Source of the DNA: Phormidium tenue FACHB-886
GTDB lineage: Bacteria; Cyanobacteriota; Cyanobacteriia; Elainellales; Elainellaceae
Reading direction: 5' to 3'
DNA length: 64,000 nucleotides
Assembly (NCBI RefSeq): GCF_014764505.1
Contig: NZ_JACXWX010000006.1
Location: 226,879-290,878 of the forward strand
In this document: positions 1 through 8,272 of the stretch, piece by piece
Layout of the letters: each line of letters begins with the position of its first letter
How positions within the stretch are numbered: the stretch's first letter is position 1
Translations under genes and position numbers: made by a program
The notes under the pieces: generated by a model
Database searches by the model: none
What the model was told of the DNA's origin: nothing
What the model saw: the letters and a program-made list of their open reading frames with translations, nothing else

Positions 1-152
1 GGTTGCTCTATGCTGAAACGGGCGATCGAGCAGCGGCAGTTGCAGATCTCCGCAAAGCCGCTCAGCTATTTGGTCAGCAGGGCGATCAGGCGAGCTATCA
101 GCAGACGCTGATGTTTTTGCGGCAGCTCCAGCCCTCAGTTTGGCAGCGTTAG
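1..152 (+). CDS. TPR-repeat protein, C-terminal end (partial)
   Basis: An open frame enters from the left edge and ends at TAG 150-152. Its roughly 49 residues contain AAAVADLRKAAQLFGQQGD and a following Q-rich helix. The alternating small and aromatic positions fit the last helices of a tetratricopeptide repeat, a protein-interaction fold. The gene start is outside the window, so the full function is unknown. The call rests on repeat-like pattern only. The next gene is convergent. Confidence 0.55.
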   Translation, partial: LLYAETGDRAAAVADLRKAAQLFGQQGDQASYQQTLMFLRQLQPSVWQR

Positions 153-234
153 ATGATTTGTCTGGGGCTGCCTCACTTGAAATCTGTGAGAGACTCGCGT
201 AGCAAGTCTTTTTTATAGACTGGGTGGCTCTGGG

Positions 235-1701
235 TTATCTCACAGCTTTCAGCGCCTCATAGAGGGTTTCAAACTGGGCAAACCGCTTGGCGTAGACTGG
301 ATTGGAATTCGGCTGGATCGACTTTGCAGTATCCGGTAGAAGCTTGAGACCCTGATCGACTTTTGGATACACACCAGCTCCAACCATTGCTAGCAGAGCA
401 GCCCCGTAAGCTGCACCTTCTTCAGCTTGCGGCGTTACGAGTGTCATCTCTAGAACATCAGCTAAGATTTCTAGCCAAACGGCTGATTTTGCTCCGCCTC
501 CCGTGGCGATTAAAGTATCTAGCGAGGAGAGGGGAGCCATTACCTTTTGCACCAGCTTCAGGCTAAACGCTACGCCTTCTAAGAGCGATCGCACCAGATC
601 GGCTTGGCTATGCGCGAGGGCCAAATTGACCCAGGCTCCCCGGGCTTCCGGATCGAGGTAGGGTGTCCGCTCTCCCGCTAGATGCGGCGAAAACAAAACG
701 CCCTGCGAACCGGCAGGCGACTGCGCAGCCAAGTTCATTAATTCGCTGTAGGTGGAGCTTGGCGCAAAAGTATCGTGATACCAGCGCAGCGATCCACCTG
801 CTGCCAGGGTGACACCCAGCAGGTGATAGCCACCGTCTACATGGCAAAACAGGTGCACCCGTCCTTCAGGGTCAGGAATAGGCTGCTCTACGGGAGCAAA
901 AATCACGCCAGATGTGCCCAAGCTGATGCTGCCTTGCTGCAGATGTGCCGATGAAATGCCAACGCCGATCGCCGCTGCCGCATTATCTCCGCCTCCAGCT
1001 ACAACAGGTAAGCCTGCCGGAAAGCCAATCCGCGCGGCAATTTCAGGCTTGAGCTGTCCGGCAATCGCTGTAGACTCTATTACCTGCGGAAACAGGGCTG
1101 GATCGAGATCGACTGCCTGCAGAATTTCGGTATCCCACTGGCGTGTGCTGAGCTGCAAACAGCCCGTCCCCGATGCATCCGAAGGTTCCGTGACCCGATT
1201 GCCCGTCAGCACGTAGCCCAAATAATCTTTTGGCAGCAGCACAGTGCGAGTTTGGGCAAAAGCCTGAGGTTCTTCTCGCCGTAGCCAAATCAGTTTCGGC
1301 AGCTGAAAGCCCGTTACGGCTCGATTGCCTGTCCGTTGGATGAGAGTGGGGCGGGGCACGATCGTCTCAATTTCAACGACAGCACGTTCAGTCCGCTGAT
1401 CATTCCAAAGAATTGCCGGTCTAACAACGGTTCCGTCAGCAGACAGCGCTACCATGCCGTGCATCTGACCCGACAGCCCCAAAGCGATCGGCGTGTAGCC
1501 TGCTAGCTGTTGCGCCACTTCGCTTAGCGCAGCAAAACTCGCTTCCACCCAAGCTGCAGGATCTTGCTCTGTCCATCCGGGCTGAGGGCTCAGCAGCGGG
1601 TAGCTACGAGTCGCCTGCACCACAACCTTTCCCTGCAGATTCACAGCGATGACTCGAACGCCACTTGTGCCTAGATCTAAACCGATCGCTACTTCATTCA
1701 T
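235..1701 (-). CDS. xylB: xylulokinase (FGGY carbohydrate kinase)
   Basis: ATP-dependent kinase converting D-xylulose to D-xylulose 5-phosphate, feeding the pentose phosphate and Calvin pathways in the cytoplasm. The N-terminal FGGY motif [10 protein letters not shown] begins a few residues after the start. GQMHGMV, WNDQR and [13 protein letters not shown] follow in family order, the last carrying the usual catalytic Asp. The ATG at 1701 gives 488 residues, the normal length. An upstream in-frame start would add 13 residues (M..KHILRNNT) that the family lacks. It is the last of three leftward genes (SDR, SorC regulator, xylB). This matches bacterial pentitol/hexitol loci where dehydrogenases make xylulose or fructose. 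Family assignment is firm. Preference for xylulose over ribulose or another ketose is inferred from context. Confidence 0.88.
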   Translation of the reverse strand: MNEVAIGLDLGTSGVRVIAVNLQGKVVVQATRSYPLLSPQPGWTEQDPAAWVEASFAALSEVAQQLAGYTPIALGLSGQMHGMVALSADGTVVRPAILWNDQRTERAVVEIETIVPRPTLIQRTGNRAVTGFQLPKLIWLRREEPQAFAQTRTVLLPKDYLGYVLTGNRVTEPSDASGTGCLQLSTRQWDTEILQAVDLDPALFPQVIESTAIAGQLKPEIAARIGFPAGLPVVAGGGDNAAAAIGVGISSAHLQQGSISLGTSGVIFAPVEQPIPDPEGRVHLFCHVDGGYHLLGVTLAAGGSLRWYHDTFAPSSTYSELMNLAAQSPAGSQGVLFSPHLAGERTPYLDPEARGAWVNLALAHSQADLVRSLLEGVAFSLKLVQKVMAPLSSLDTLIATGGGAKSAVWLEILADVLEMTLVTPQAEEGAAYGAALLAMVGAGVYPKVDQGLKLLPDTAKSIQPNSNPVYAKRFAQFETLYEALKAVR

Positions 1702-1756
1702 CGTATTATTTCTTAGAATATGTTTTCTGCTATAGCACAAGTATTGAAATGTTCAT

Positions 1757-2716
1757 TCAATCGTTGGATTTTGAAAGAATCGCTTGGGCTACCGTTTGAT
1801 CGGTAATCAATCCGTTAATCAACTTACCCTGCAGCGCTGCGTGAATTGAGTCTGCTTTTTGCAGCCCGCCCGCCACAGCAATCACCAACCGCTGGGCAGG
1901 CTGCTCCAGCGGGACGCTGGCAACTCGGCTATTGGTTCCTCCTGCAATCAGCGTTCCGTGCGAATCATACGCCCAGCCTGCAATTTCTCCGACTGCGCCT
2001 AGTTCGATCAATTCTGCCACTTCCTGATCGTTGATAAATCCTTCTTGATGCAGCGGACCATTCCAGGCGACCTGCCCAATCCCTACAAAAGTTGCCTTTG
2101 CTTGCTCTGCTAGCGTTTTAACGGCAATGAACGATCGCTGCGTTTGCAATAGCTGCCGTTCTTCTACGCTGGTGGCAACTACGGGCGTTGGTACGGGATA
2201 GGCCTGAGAGCCCACCCGATCGGATAGCCGCATGATCACCTCATGCCGACCTGCCAGCCCGTAGTGCGACAGGTTGCCCAAGATGGAGACAATTTTGTGG
2301 TGCGGCTGGTTCATCAACGGAACTTGATCGACCATAGTTCGCAAAGTCTGTCCTGAAGAGAGCGCCAGTACAACCGGGGTGCGTGCGGTGAGATAGGTTT
2401 CCAGATAGGTTGCCGCGCAAATACCAATCCCGTTGAGCGTGTCGCCTGCATCGGGCACGACCTCGCACAAGGCTAGCTCCCAGCGATCGCGCAATGCCTC
2501 CGCCAATTCAATACATCCACTCAGCGGATAATCGAGGCGAAATTTAATCAGCTTTTCGTTTACCGCTAGCGCGACCAGTCGCTGGGCAGCCTGCCGCGAC
2601 ACCTGCAGCTTGACGGCAATTTCGTCTTGCGTGTTGCCCGCAATATAGTAAAGCCAGGCTGCATGAGCTGCCAGATCTAGCTTGCGATCGCGACGGTCTG
2701 AGGAGAAGTTAGTCAT
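1757..2716 (-). CDS. SorC/DeoR-family sugar-binding transcriptional regulator
   Basis: 319 residues. The N-terminal 60 carry a helix-turn-helix (YYIAGNTQDEIAVKLQVSRQ) of the SorC type. The rest is a NagB-like sugar-phosphate effector domain (e.g. VLALSSGQTLRTMV, FVGIGQVAW, IAVAGGLQKADSIHAAL). Members sense a phosphorylated sugar or polyol and control the adjacent catabolic operon. Here it sits between the SDR and xylB genes, 55 bases from the xylB start. Candidate operators are the paired TTGA-N8-TCAA palindromes at 3776-3810. The natural inducer is unknown; xylulose 5-phosphate or a polyol phosphate is a guess from the neighbours. Confidence 0.86.
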   Translation of the reverse strand: MTNFSSDRRDRKLDLAAHAAWLYYIAGNTQDEIAVKLQVSRQAAQRLVALAVNEKLIKFRLDYPLSGCIELAEALRDRWELALCEVVPDAGDTLNGIGICAATYLETYLTARTPVVLALSSGQTLRTMVDQVPLMNQPHHKIVSILGNLSHYGLAGRHEVIMRLSDRVGSQAYPVPTPVVATSVEERQLLQTQRSFIAVKTLAEQAKATFVGIGQVAWNGPLHQEGFINDQEVAELIELGAVGEIAGWAYDSHGTLIAGGTNSRVASVPLEQPAQRLVIAVAGGLQKADSIHAALQGKLINGLITDQTVAQAILSKSND

Positions 2717-2858
2717 GGCTCAGGTCTGCTCATAAGGGTGAGGGGTGTAAGGTTTATAGCACCTGAAAAACCATTTTGAAAATGGGCAGCTATCAAATGA
2801 GCATCTATCAGAAGAGCGATTAATTGCCCAAATTATATTACAGTTAGCAACGGCGATC

Positions 2859-3680
2859 TCACGATATTCCGCCCGTCACCTCAAGGTTGAATCCTGTGAT
2901 GTAGCTAGCTTCCTCACTCATTAAAAATGCGACGCCGCTAGCAACCTCTGCCAAGCTTCCTAAACGGCGCATGGGCACGGAGTTAATCATCTGCTGCTCT
3001 ACGACTTTTGGATCGGGGTCGAAGTACTGTGAGTTCGTGGCTGCCTGCAATTCGGTCTGCCGAGTCCACATATAACCCGGGCCGATTAAAGCAGGCGAAA
3101 GGGCATTCACCCTGATTTTAAACGGAGCTAAATCTTTAGCTGCGGTCTCCGTCATGCCAATTACGGCAAATTTGGATGCTGCATAAGCCAACATATTTGG
3201 CGGACCAACGACGCCTGCATGGCTAGCCATATTGACAATCGCCCCGCCGCCCGCATCTCGCAAATGGGTGGCCGCGGCTTGCAGCACGTGGTAGACCCCA
3301 ACGACGTTAATGCTGATTACCTTTTGAAAATCTTCAGCCGGATAGTCCTCGGTTTTGGCAAAAACACCTTGATAACCAGCATTATTGAACACATAGTCAA
3401 TGCGTCCGATCTGGCTGACAGCGCGATCGAAGGCTTTAGTGACTTCATCTGGATCGGTAACATTGCAGCGAAAGGTAGCAAGTGGAACCTGATGCAGTTC
3501 CAGTGCAGCAGCAGCTTCTGAGAGTTTGGCTTCGTTTAGATCCAATAGCACAATCGCTGCGCCATAGCTGGCAAATCGCTGAGCAGTAGCCTGTCCAATA
3601 TCTCCCGCACCTCCTGTAATTAGAATCGTTTTGCCTGCAAAGTCGTAGGTTGCTTTAGCTGTGCCTGTTTGAGCTGTCAT
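2859..3680 (-). CDS. short-chain dehydrogenase, xylitol dehydrogenase-like
   Basis: NAD(P)-dependent SDR oxidoreductase, 273 residues. The cofactor motif is TGGAGDIG near residue 22, with the DLN acidic stretch after beta-2 favouring NAD. NNAG is present, then the catalytic Ser-Tyr-Lys (NMASHAG, YAASK). The stretches FNNAGYQG, GPPNM, GPGYMW and PKVVEQQMINSVPMRR closely resemble what I recall of the Gluconobacter oxydans xylitol dehydrogenase. The likely reaction is therefore xylitol (or a similar polyol) to D-xylulose, the substrate of the nearby XylB. It is divergent from the polyol importer and first in the leftward unit. An arabitol, sorbitol or galactitol specificity is possible; the substrate needs an assay. 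Confidence 0.83.
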   Translation of the reverse strand: MTAQTGTAKATYDFAGKTILITGGAGDIGQATAQRFASYGAAIVLLDLNEAKLSEAAAALELHQVPLATFRCNVTDPDEVTKAFDRAVSQIGRIDYVFNNAGYQGVFAKTEDYPAEDFQKVISINVVGVYHVLQAAATHLRDAGGGAIVNMASHAGVVGPPNMLAYAASKFAVIGMTETAAKDLAPFKIRVNALSPALIGPGYMWTRQTELQAATNSQYFDPDPKVVEQQMINSVPMRRLGSLAEVASGVAFLMSEEASYITGFNLEVTGGIS

Positions 3681-3775
3681 TTCTGCGATTCCTTTTGCCG
3701 CTGTTGGTAAATAAATATTGCAAATATCCTGCTGCTTTTCAGAATTTTCATCGAGATCGATATATTCTTAGATTA

Positions 3776-3810
3776 TTGAGCATTTGTTCAAGGTTTGAGT
3801 ATTTAATCAA
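3776..3810. promoter_or_regulatory. two tandem 16-bp imperfect palindromes, candidate SorC operators
   Basis: In the 167-base divergent region, TTGAGCATTTGTTCAA (3776-3791) and TTGAGTATTTAATCAA (3795-3810) are both TTGA-N8-TCAA. They share 13 of 16 positions, and their centres are 19 bp apart, about two helical turns. They lie 38-72 bases upstream of the importer start, placed to control both divergent units. Binding by the adjacent SorC protein is inference. Confidence 0.45.
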
Positions 3811-3847
3811 ACTTAACAACATTCTTCTTAAAGAAAGGAGTGATGCG

Positions 3848-5194
3848 ATGCGTATACCCCGCTTCGCAAGGTTTTTTATTGCACTTTGCGTTGGTTTTTT
3901 TCTAGTTCAGCTGCATGCCTGTTCGGGCAATAGAACGACACAAGCTGACGGAAAAACCACATTGACGATCGCCACGGTTAACAACGCCGATATGGTGGTG
4001 ATGCAAAAGTTATCTGACGAATTTGAAAAAGCTAATCCCAATATTGGTCTTAACTGGGTGGTGCTGGAAGAGAATGTGCTGCGTCAGCGTGTGACAAACG
4101 ATATTGCCAACAAAGGCGGACAGTTCGATGTGCTGACGATCGGCACCTACGAAGCGCCGATCTGGGGCAAACGCGGCTGGTTGAAATCGTTTGATCAGTT
4201 CTCTGCCAACTATGACGCGAATGACATTCTCAAACCCGTCCGCGAAGGGCTGTCTTATGAAGGCAAGCTCTATGCGCTGCCCTTCTATGGCGAGAGTTCC
4301 ATGCTGTACTACCGCAAGGATCTATTTCAGCAAGCGGGCATTACGGTTCCAGAACAGCCTACCTACAGACAAATCAGCGAGTGGGCAGGTAGAATCCACA
4401 ATCCGAACGAGGGTGTATACGGGATGTGCCTGCGTGGGAAACCCGGTTGGGGAGAGAATACGGCATTCGTCAGCACCATGGTGAATACCTACGGCGGACA
4501 GTGGTTTGACGCCAACTGGAACCCGCAACTCACCAGCCCTCAATGGCGTAGCGCCGTTAGTGACTACGTTAACCTATTGAAACAATATGGTCCGCCTGGA
4601 GCTAGCTCTAACGGCTTTAATGAGAACCTGGCTTTGTTCTCAACGGGCAAGTGTGGCATGTGGGTGGATGCCACCGTTGCAGCGGGTCTGCTGTCTAATC
4701 CTCAAGAGTCACAGGTGGCTGATAAAGTTGGCTTTGCCCGTGCACCTGTGCAAACGACGCCGAATGGCTCTAACTGGCTGTGGGCATGGTCACTTGCCAT
4801 TCCGAGTACGTCTAAATCGCCTGATGCTGCCCAAAAATTTGTGGAGTGGGCAACGTCTAAAGACTATATCCAGCTTGTAGCTCAGCAAAACGGTTGGATT
4901 GCTGTACCACCAGGTACACGTGCCTCGACCTATGCGAATCCGGAGTACAAAAAGGCAGCTCCCTTCGCTGATATCGTGCGGAAGTCGATCGAATCTGCAA
5001 CTCCTGGTCAAACCCCGACCAAACCCTATGTAGGCATTCAATTTGTCGGTATTCCAGAGTTCCAGGCGATCGGTACACAGGTGGGTCAAACGCTGGCATC
5101 GGCGTTGACGGGTCAGGTCTCTGTAGACCAAGCCTTACAGCAAGCTCAAGCTGCGACCACAAACACCATGAAAAGTGCTGGCTACATTAAGTAA
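3848..5194 (+). CDS. sugar/polyol ABC transporter substrate-binding lipoprotein
   Basis: Periplasmic binding protein of a carbohydrate ABC importer (solute-binding family 1, like SmoE/MtlE), 448 residues. The ATG at 3848 is chosen because AGGAG lies 7 bases upstream. The protein then begins with a basic n-region (MRIPRFAR), a hydrophobic core and lipobox LHAC (Cys25), so it should be a lipoprotein. An upstream in-frame start would bury the signal peptide. ALPFYGESSMLYYRKDLF and GKCGMWVDATVAAGLL are typical family segments. It is followed by a strong stem-loop and then the permeases. With a mannitol-dehydrogenase-family enzyme at the end of the run, mannitol, sorbitol or arabitol are the likely ligands (inferred). 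Confidence 0.88.
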   Translation: MRIPRFARFFIALCVGFFLVQLHACSGNRTTQADGKTTLTIATVNNADMVVMQKLSDEFEKANPNIGLNWVVLEENVLRQRVTNDIANKGGQFDVLTIGTYEAPIWGKRGWLKSFDQFSANYDANDILKPVREGLSYEGKLYALPFYGESSMLYYRKDLFQQAGITVPEQPTYRQISEWAGRIHNPNEGVYGMCLRGKPGWGENTAFVSTMVNTYGGQWFDANWNPQLTSPQWRSAVSDYVNLLKQYGPPGASSNGFNENLALFSTGKCGMWVDATVAAGLLSNPQESQVADKVGFARAPVQTTPNGSNWLWAWSLAIPSTSKSPDAAQKFVEWATSKDYIQLVAQQNGWIAVPPGTRASTYANPEYKKAAPFADIVRKSIESATPGQTPTKPYVGIQFVGIPEFQAIGTQVGQTLASALTGQVSVDQALQQAQAATTNTMKSAGYIK

Positions 5195-5201
5195 ACCTTA
5201 G

Positions 5202-5240
5202 GCAATTCATGCGTCGTGCTTCATACGGCGTATGAATTGC
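5202..5240 (+). promoter_or_regulatory. intercistronic stem-loop between binding protein and permease genes
   Basis: 15-bp stem (5202-5216 with 5226-5240; GU pairs at two steps) and a 9-base loop. It starts 7 bases after the binding-protein stop and is not followed by a T-run. This position is typical of hairpins that stabilise or attenuate an operon mRNA so the binding protein exceeds the permeases, as described for malE-malF. The structure is read from sequence; its role is inferred. Confidence 0.6.
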
Positions 5241-5268
5241 TTGGATCTCAGTCTTCTAATCTTCTGCC

Positions 5269-6186
5269 ATGTCTTCTTCAGCCGTTTTACAAGATCCGAA
5301 AACGCCGCGCACCTCGCGCAGATCTAGGCGGCAGGCAAGTACCTTGCCGCTGGTCGCACCTTCGGTGATCGCACTTTTGCTGTGGATGATTGTGCCGCTC
5401 GCGATGACCGTCTGGTTTTCGTTTCAGCGGTACAATCTCATCAATCCTGACCTCCAAGGATTTGCTGGTTTTGATAACTTTACCCGTCTTCTCAGCGATG
5501 GCTCGCTGTGGACTTCGATCGGTATCACGCTGGTTTTAGTAGGCTCTGTTTTAGCAATCACCATTGGGCTAGGGACTCTCCTAGCCGTTTTATTTAATCA
5601 AGAATTTTGGGGACGCAGCATCGCTCGTGTCTTAGCGATCTCCCCTTTCTTTGTGATGCCGACGGTCAGCGCCTTGATTTGGAAGAACCTGTTGATGCAT
5701 CCCGTCAACGGCTTTTTTGCGTTCATCACCCGTTCGCTGGGTTTGGGAGCAATCGACTGGTTCGCCCAATATCCTTTGTTCTCAGTCATTCTGATTGTGT
5801 CCTGGGAATGGTTGCCGTTTGCGCTGCTAATCTTGCTGACTGCCATTCAATCACTGGATGACGAGCAGGTCGAAGCGGCACGGATGGATGGAGCCAAAGC
5901 GATCTCCATCTTCCGATTCATTACGCTACCGCATCTGGGTCGGGCAATTGCGGTCGTGGCGATGATTGAGACGATCTTCTTCTTGACTATCTTTGCCGAA
6001 ATTTTTGTAACGACGGCAGGAGGGCCGGGGTTGGCAACCACAAATCTGGCTTATCTGATCTATATGCGGGCGCTACTGGAGTTTGATGTCGGTGGTGCTT
6101 CAGCAGGTGGATTGATTGCCGTTGTGCTGGCAAACATTGTGGCGATTTTCCTGATGCGTTCAGTCGCTCGTAATTTGGATACCTAA
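5269..6186 (+). CDS. carbohydrate ABC transporter permease (MalF/SmoF type)
   Basis: 305-residue inner-membrane permease with six hydrophobic segments after a basic cytoplasmic N-terminus (residues 1-24 rich in R/K). The EAA loop that docks the ATPase is EAARMDGAKAISIFRFITLP. It is the first of two permeases that form the translocation channel. The next permease begins 1 base after this stop, so the two are translationally linked. ATG 5269 is the first start after the stem-loop. Substrate specificity follows the locus: a sugar alcohol. Confidence 0.88.
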   Translation: MSSSAVLQDPKTPRTSRRSRRQASTLPLVAPSVIALLLWMIVPLAMTVWFSFQRYNLINPDLQGFAGFDNFTRLLSDGSLWTSIGITLVLVGSVLAITIGLGTLLAVLFNQEFWGRSIARVLAISPFFVMPTVSALIWKNLLMHPVNGFFAFITRSLGLGAIDWFAQYPLFSVILIVSWEWLPFALLILLTAIQSLDDEQVEAARMDGAKAISIFRFITLPHLGRAIAVVAMIETIFFLTIFAEIFVTTAGGPGLATTNLAYLIYMRALLEFDVGGASAGGLIAVVLANIVAIFLMRSVARNLDT

Positions 6187-6187
6187 G

Positions 6188-7009
6188 ATGGCACGTAAAC
6201 CTTACCAAAAGCTCTTAATCTCGCTGCTGGGCTGGGCAGTTGCGCTGATTCTGTTCTTCCCCATTCTGTGGATGTTTCTCACCAGTTTTAAAACCGAAGT
6301 GGCTGCCGTTGCGTCAATTCCGCAGTTCTTCTTTCAGCCCACGCTAGAGAACTATACCACCATCCAAGAGCGCGCCAATTATTTCAGGTTTGCCGAAAAT
6401 AGCATCATTATTTCCGTGGGTTCAACGCTGCTGGTGCTGCTGCTGGCGATTCCTGCTGCTTATGCGATGGCGTTCTTTCCCACCAAGCGAACAAAAAGCA
6501 CGCTACTGTGGATGCTCTCAACCAAAATGTTGCCGTCTGTGGGTGTTCTGGTTCCTATCTATATTTTGTTCCGCGACTCCAGCTTGTTAGATACCCGTAT
6601 CGGGTTAATCTTGATCTACACCTTGATTAATCTGCCGATCGCCGTTTGGATGATCTATACCTTCTTCAAAGATGTACCCAAAGATATTCTAGAAGCGGGT
6701 CGCATGGATGGTGCAAAAACCAGGCAAGAACTGCTCTATGTGCTGTTGCCGCTGGCGCTTCCGGGTATTGCCTCAACCGCGCTACTTTCCATCATCCTGG
6801 CGTGGAACGAAGCGTTCTGGAGCTTGAATCTAACCACGACAAACGCGACTCCATTAACGGCGTTTATCGCTTCGTTCTCCAGTCCCCAGGGGCTATTCTG
6901 GGCGAAGCTTTCTGCCGCTTCTTCCCTGGCGATCGCCCCCATTTTGATCTTTGGCTGGATAAGCCAACGGCAGCTGGTGCGCGGTCTCACCTTCGGCGCT
7001 GTGAAGTAG
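6188..7009 (+). CDS. carbohydrate ABC transporter permease (MalG/SmoG type)
   Basis: 273-residue second permease of the importer. Six hydrophobic segments are visible, with the EAA loop EAGRMDGAKTRQELLYVLLP. The C-terminus WISQRQLVRGLTFGAVK is typical of the MalG subfamily. It begins immediately after the first permease. A 144-base gap with a short CAGGCA/TGCCTG inverted repeat separates it from the ATPase gene. Confidence 0.88.
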   Translation: MARKPYQKLLISLLGWAVALILFFPILWMFLTSFKTEVAAVASIPQFFFQPTLENYTTIQERANYFRFAENSIIISVGSTLLVLLLAIPAAYAMAFFPTKRTKSTLLWMLSTKMLPSVGVLVPIYILFRDSSLLDTRIGLILIYTLINLPIAVWMIYTFFKDVPKDILEAGRMDGAKTRQELLYVLLPLALPGIASTALLSIILAWNEAFWSLNLTTTNATPLTAFIASFSSPQGLFWAKLSAASSLAIAPILIFGWISQRQLVRGLTFGAVK

Positions 7010-7153
7010 GTGGAATTGAGTGCTGAGTTACACAGGCAGCCTGCCTGACTGTAGCCATCATATCCACGCGACGAACTTTGAACTTTTTTGAACTTTAAAG
7101 ACTTTACTCCACCTATTCGCTGAAGTTTACATCACCCTTTAAAAGGAGCATTT

Positions 7154-8272
7154 ATGGCAACTGTGACCTTGAGAGATATTCGCAAGCGATATGCGGAGAC
7201 TGAGGTACTCAAAGGCATTGACTTGGATATCAAAGATCATGAGTTTGTTGTGTTTGTGGGCCCGTCTGGCTGTGGCAAATCAACGTTGCTGCGCATGATT
7301 GCTGGACTAGAGGAAATTACCGCTGGCGATCTGCTGATTGATAACGCTCGCTCCAATGATATTCCGGCGTCCGATCGCGGTTTAGCAATGGTGTTTCAGA
7401 CCTACGCGCTGTATCCACATATGACGGTTGCCGAGAATATGGCGTTTAGTTTGCGGCTGGCTGGCATTTCCAAAGCGCAGCGGCTCCAAAAAGCGCAGGA
7501 GGTTGCCAGAATTTTGCAGCTAGAGCACCTGCTAGAACGCAAGCCCAGAGAGCTATCGGGCGGACAGCGGCAGCGAGTGGCGATCGGGCGGGCGCTCGTC
7601 CGCAATCCCAAAGTGTTTTTGTTTGATGAGCCGCTATCTAACCTGGATGCGGCGCTACGGGTGCAGATGCGAATTGAGCTAGCGCGGCTGCACGATAGCC
7701 TGCAAGCCACCATGATCTACGTAACTCACGATCAGGTCGAAGCCATGACGCTGGCAGATAAGATCGTCGTGCTTCAGGGCGGATTAATTGAGCAAGTCGG
7801 TTCCCCGCTGGATCTGTACCACCACCCCCGCAACCTGTTTGTGGCAGGGTTCATTGGCTCGCCCAAGATGAACTTCTTGCCGGCAACGGTAACAGGCATC
7901 AATGCATTTGAGGGCACGACTGTGCAGTTGGCAAATCGGGCAACGGTTACTGTGCCTGTGCAGCCCGGCTCTCTCTCTATTGGCGATGCCGTAACGCTAG
8001 GTGTTCGTCCGGAACATCTGCGGCTCACTCATCATGGTGGCACTGTGCAGGGCGAGATTTTGGTGGCTGAGCGCTTGGGTGGCGAAACCTATCTCCATCT
8101 CCAATCAGAGGGCGGTGACAGCCTGATAGTGCAAGCAGAGGGTAACAATACCAATCAGCTGCACGATCGCGTTTCTGTACAAGTTGATGGCGAGGTCTGC
8201 CACCTGTTCAATCTGCAGGGAGAAGCAATTGCCAAAACTCATTATTCTTCGGTTCCAGAAGCAGTGCAATGA
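7154..8272 (+). CDS. ABC transporter ATP-binding protein (MalK/UgpC/SmoK type)
   Basis: 372-residue ATPase driving polyol import. Walker A is GPSGCGKST (36-44), the signature LSGGQRQ (134-140), Walker B FLFDEP (155-160) and the H-loop THD. The C-terminal third is a MOP/TOBE regulatory domain, as in MalK and UgpC. It has its own good ribosome-binding site (AAAAGGAG, 6 bases before ATG). It overlaps the following dehydrogenase gene by 4 bases (ATGA). Members of this subfamily are sometimes shared between several importers in one cell. Confidence 0.9.
   Translation: MATVTLRDIRKRYAETEVLKGIDLDIKDHEFVVFVGPSGCGKSTLLRMIAGLEEITAGDLLIDNARSNDIPASDRGLAMVFQTYALYPHMTVAENMAFSLRLAGISKAQRLQKAQEVARILQLEHLLERKPRELSGGQRQRVAIGRALVRNPKVFLFDEPLSNLDAALRVQMRIELARLHDSLQATMIYVTHDQVEAMTLADKIVVLQGGLIEQVGSPLDLYHHPRNLFVAGFIGSPKMNFLPATVTGINAFEGTTVQLANRATVTVPVQPGSLSIGDAVTLGVRPEHLRLTHHGGTVQGEILVAERLGGETYLHLQSEGGDSLIVQAEGNNTNQLHDRVSVQVDGEVCHLFNLQGEAIAKTHYSSVPEAVQ

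Noticed and set aside
1744..1760. TTGA-N9-TCAA inverted repeat between the SorC regulator and xylB
   Set aside because: Overlaps the SorC stop codon, and its spacing and centre differ from the two operator candidates. Too short to call.
4790..5162. Antisense frames of 101-113 codons inside the binding-protein gene
   Set aside because: Overlap the gene entirely; basic, low-information sequence; no start signals.
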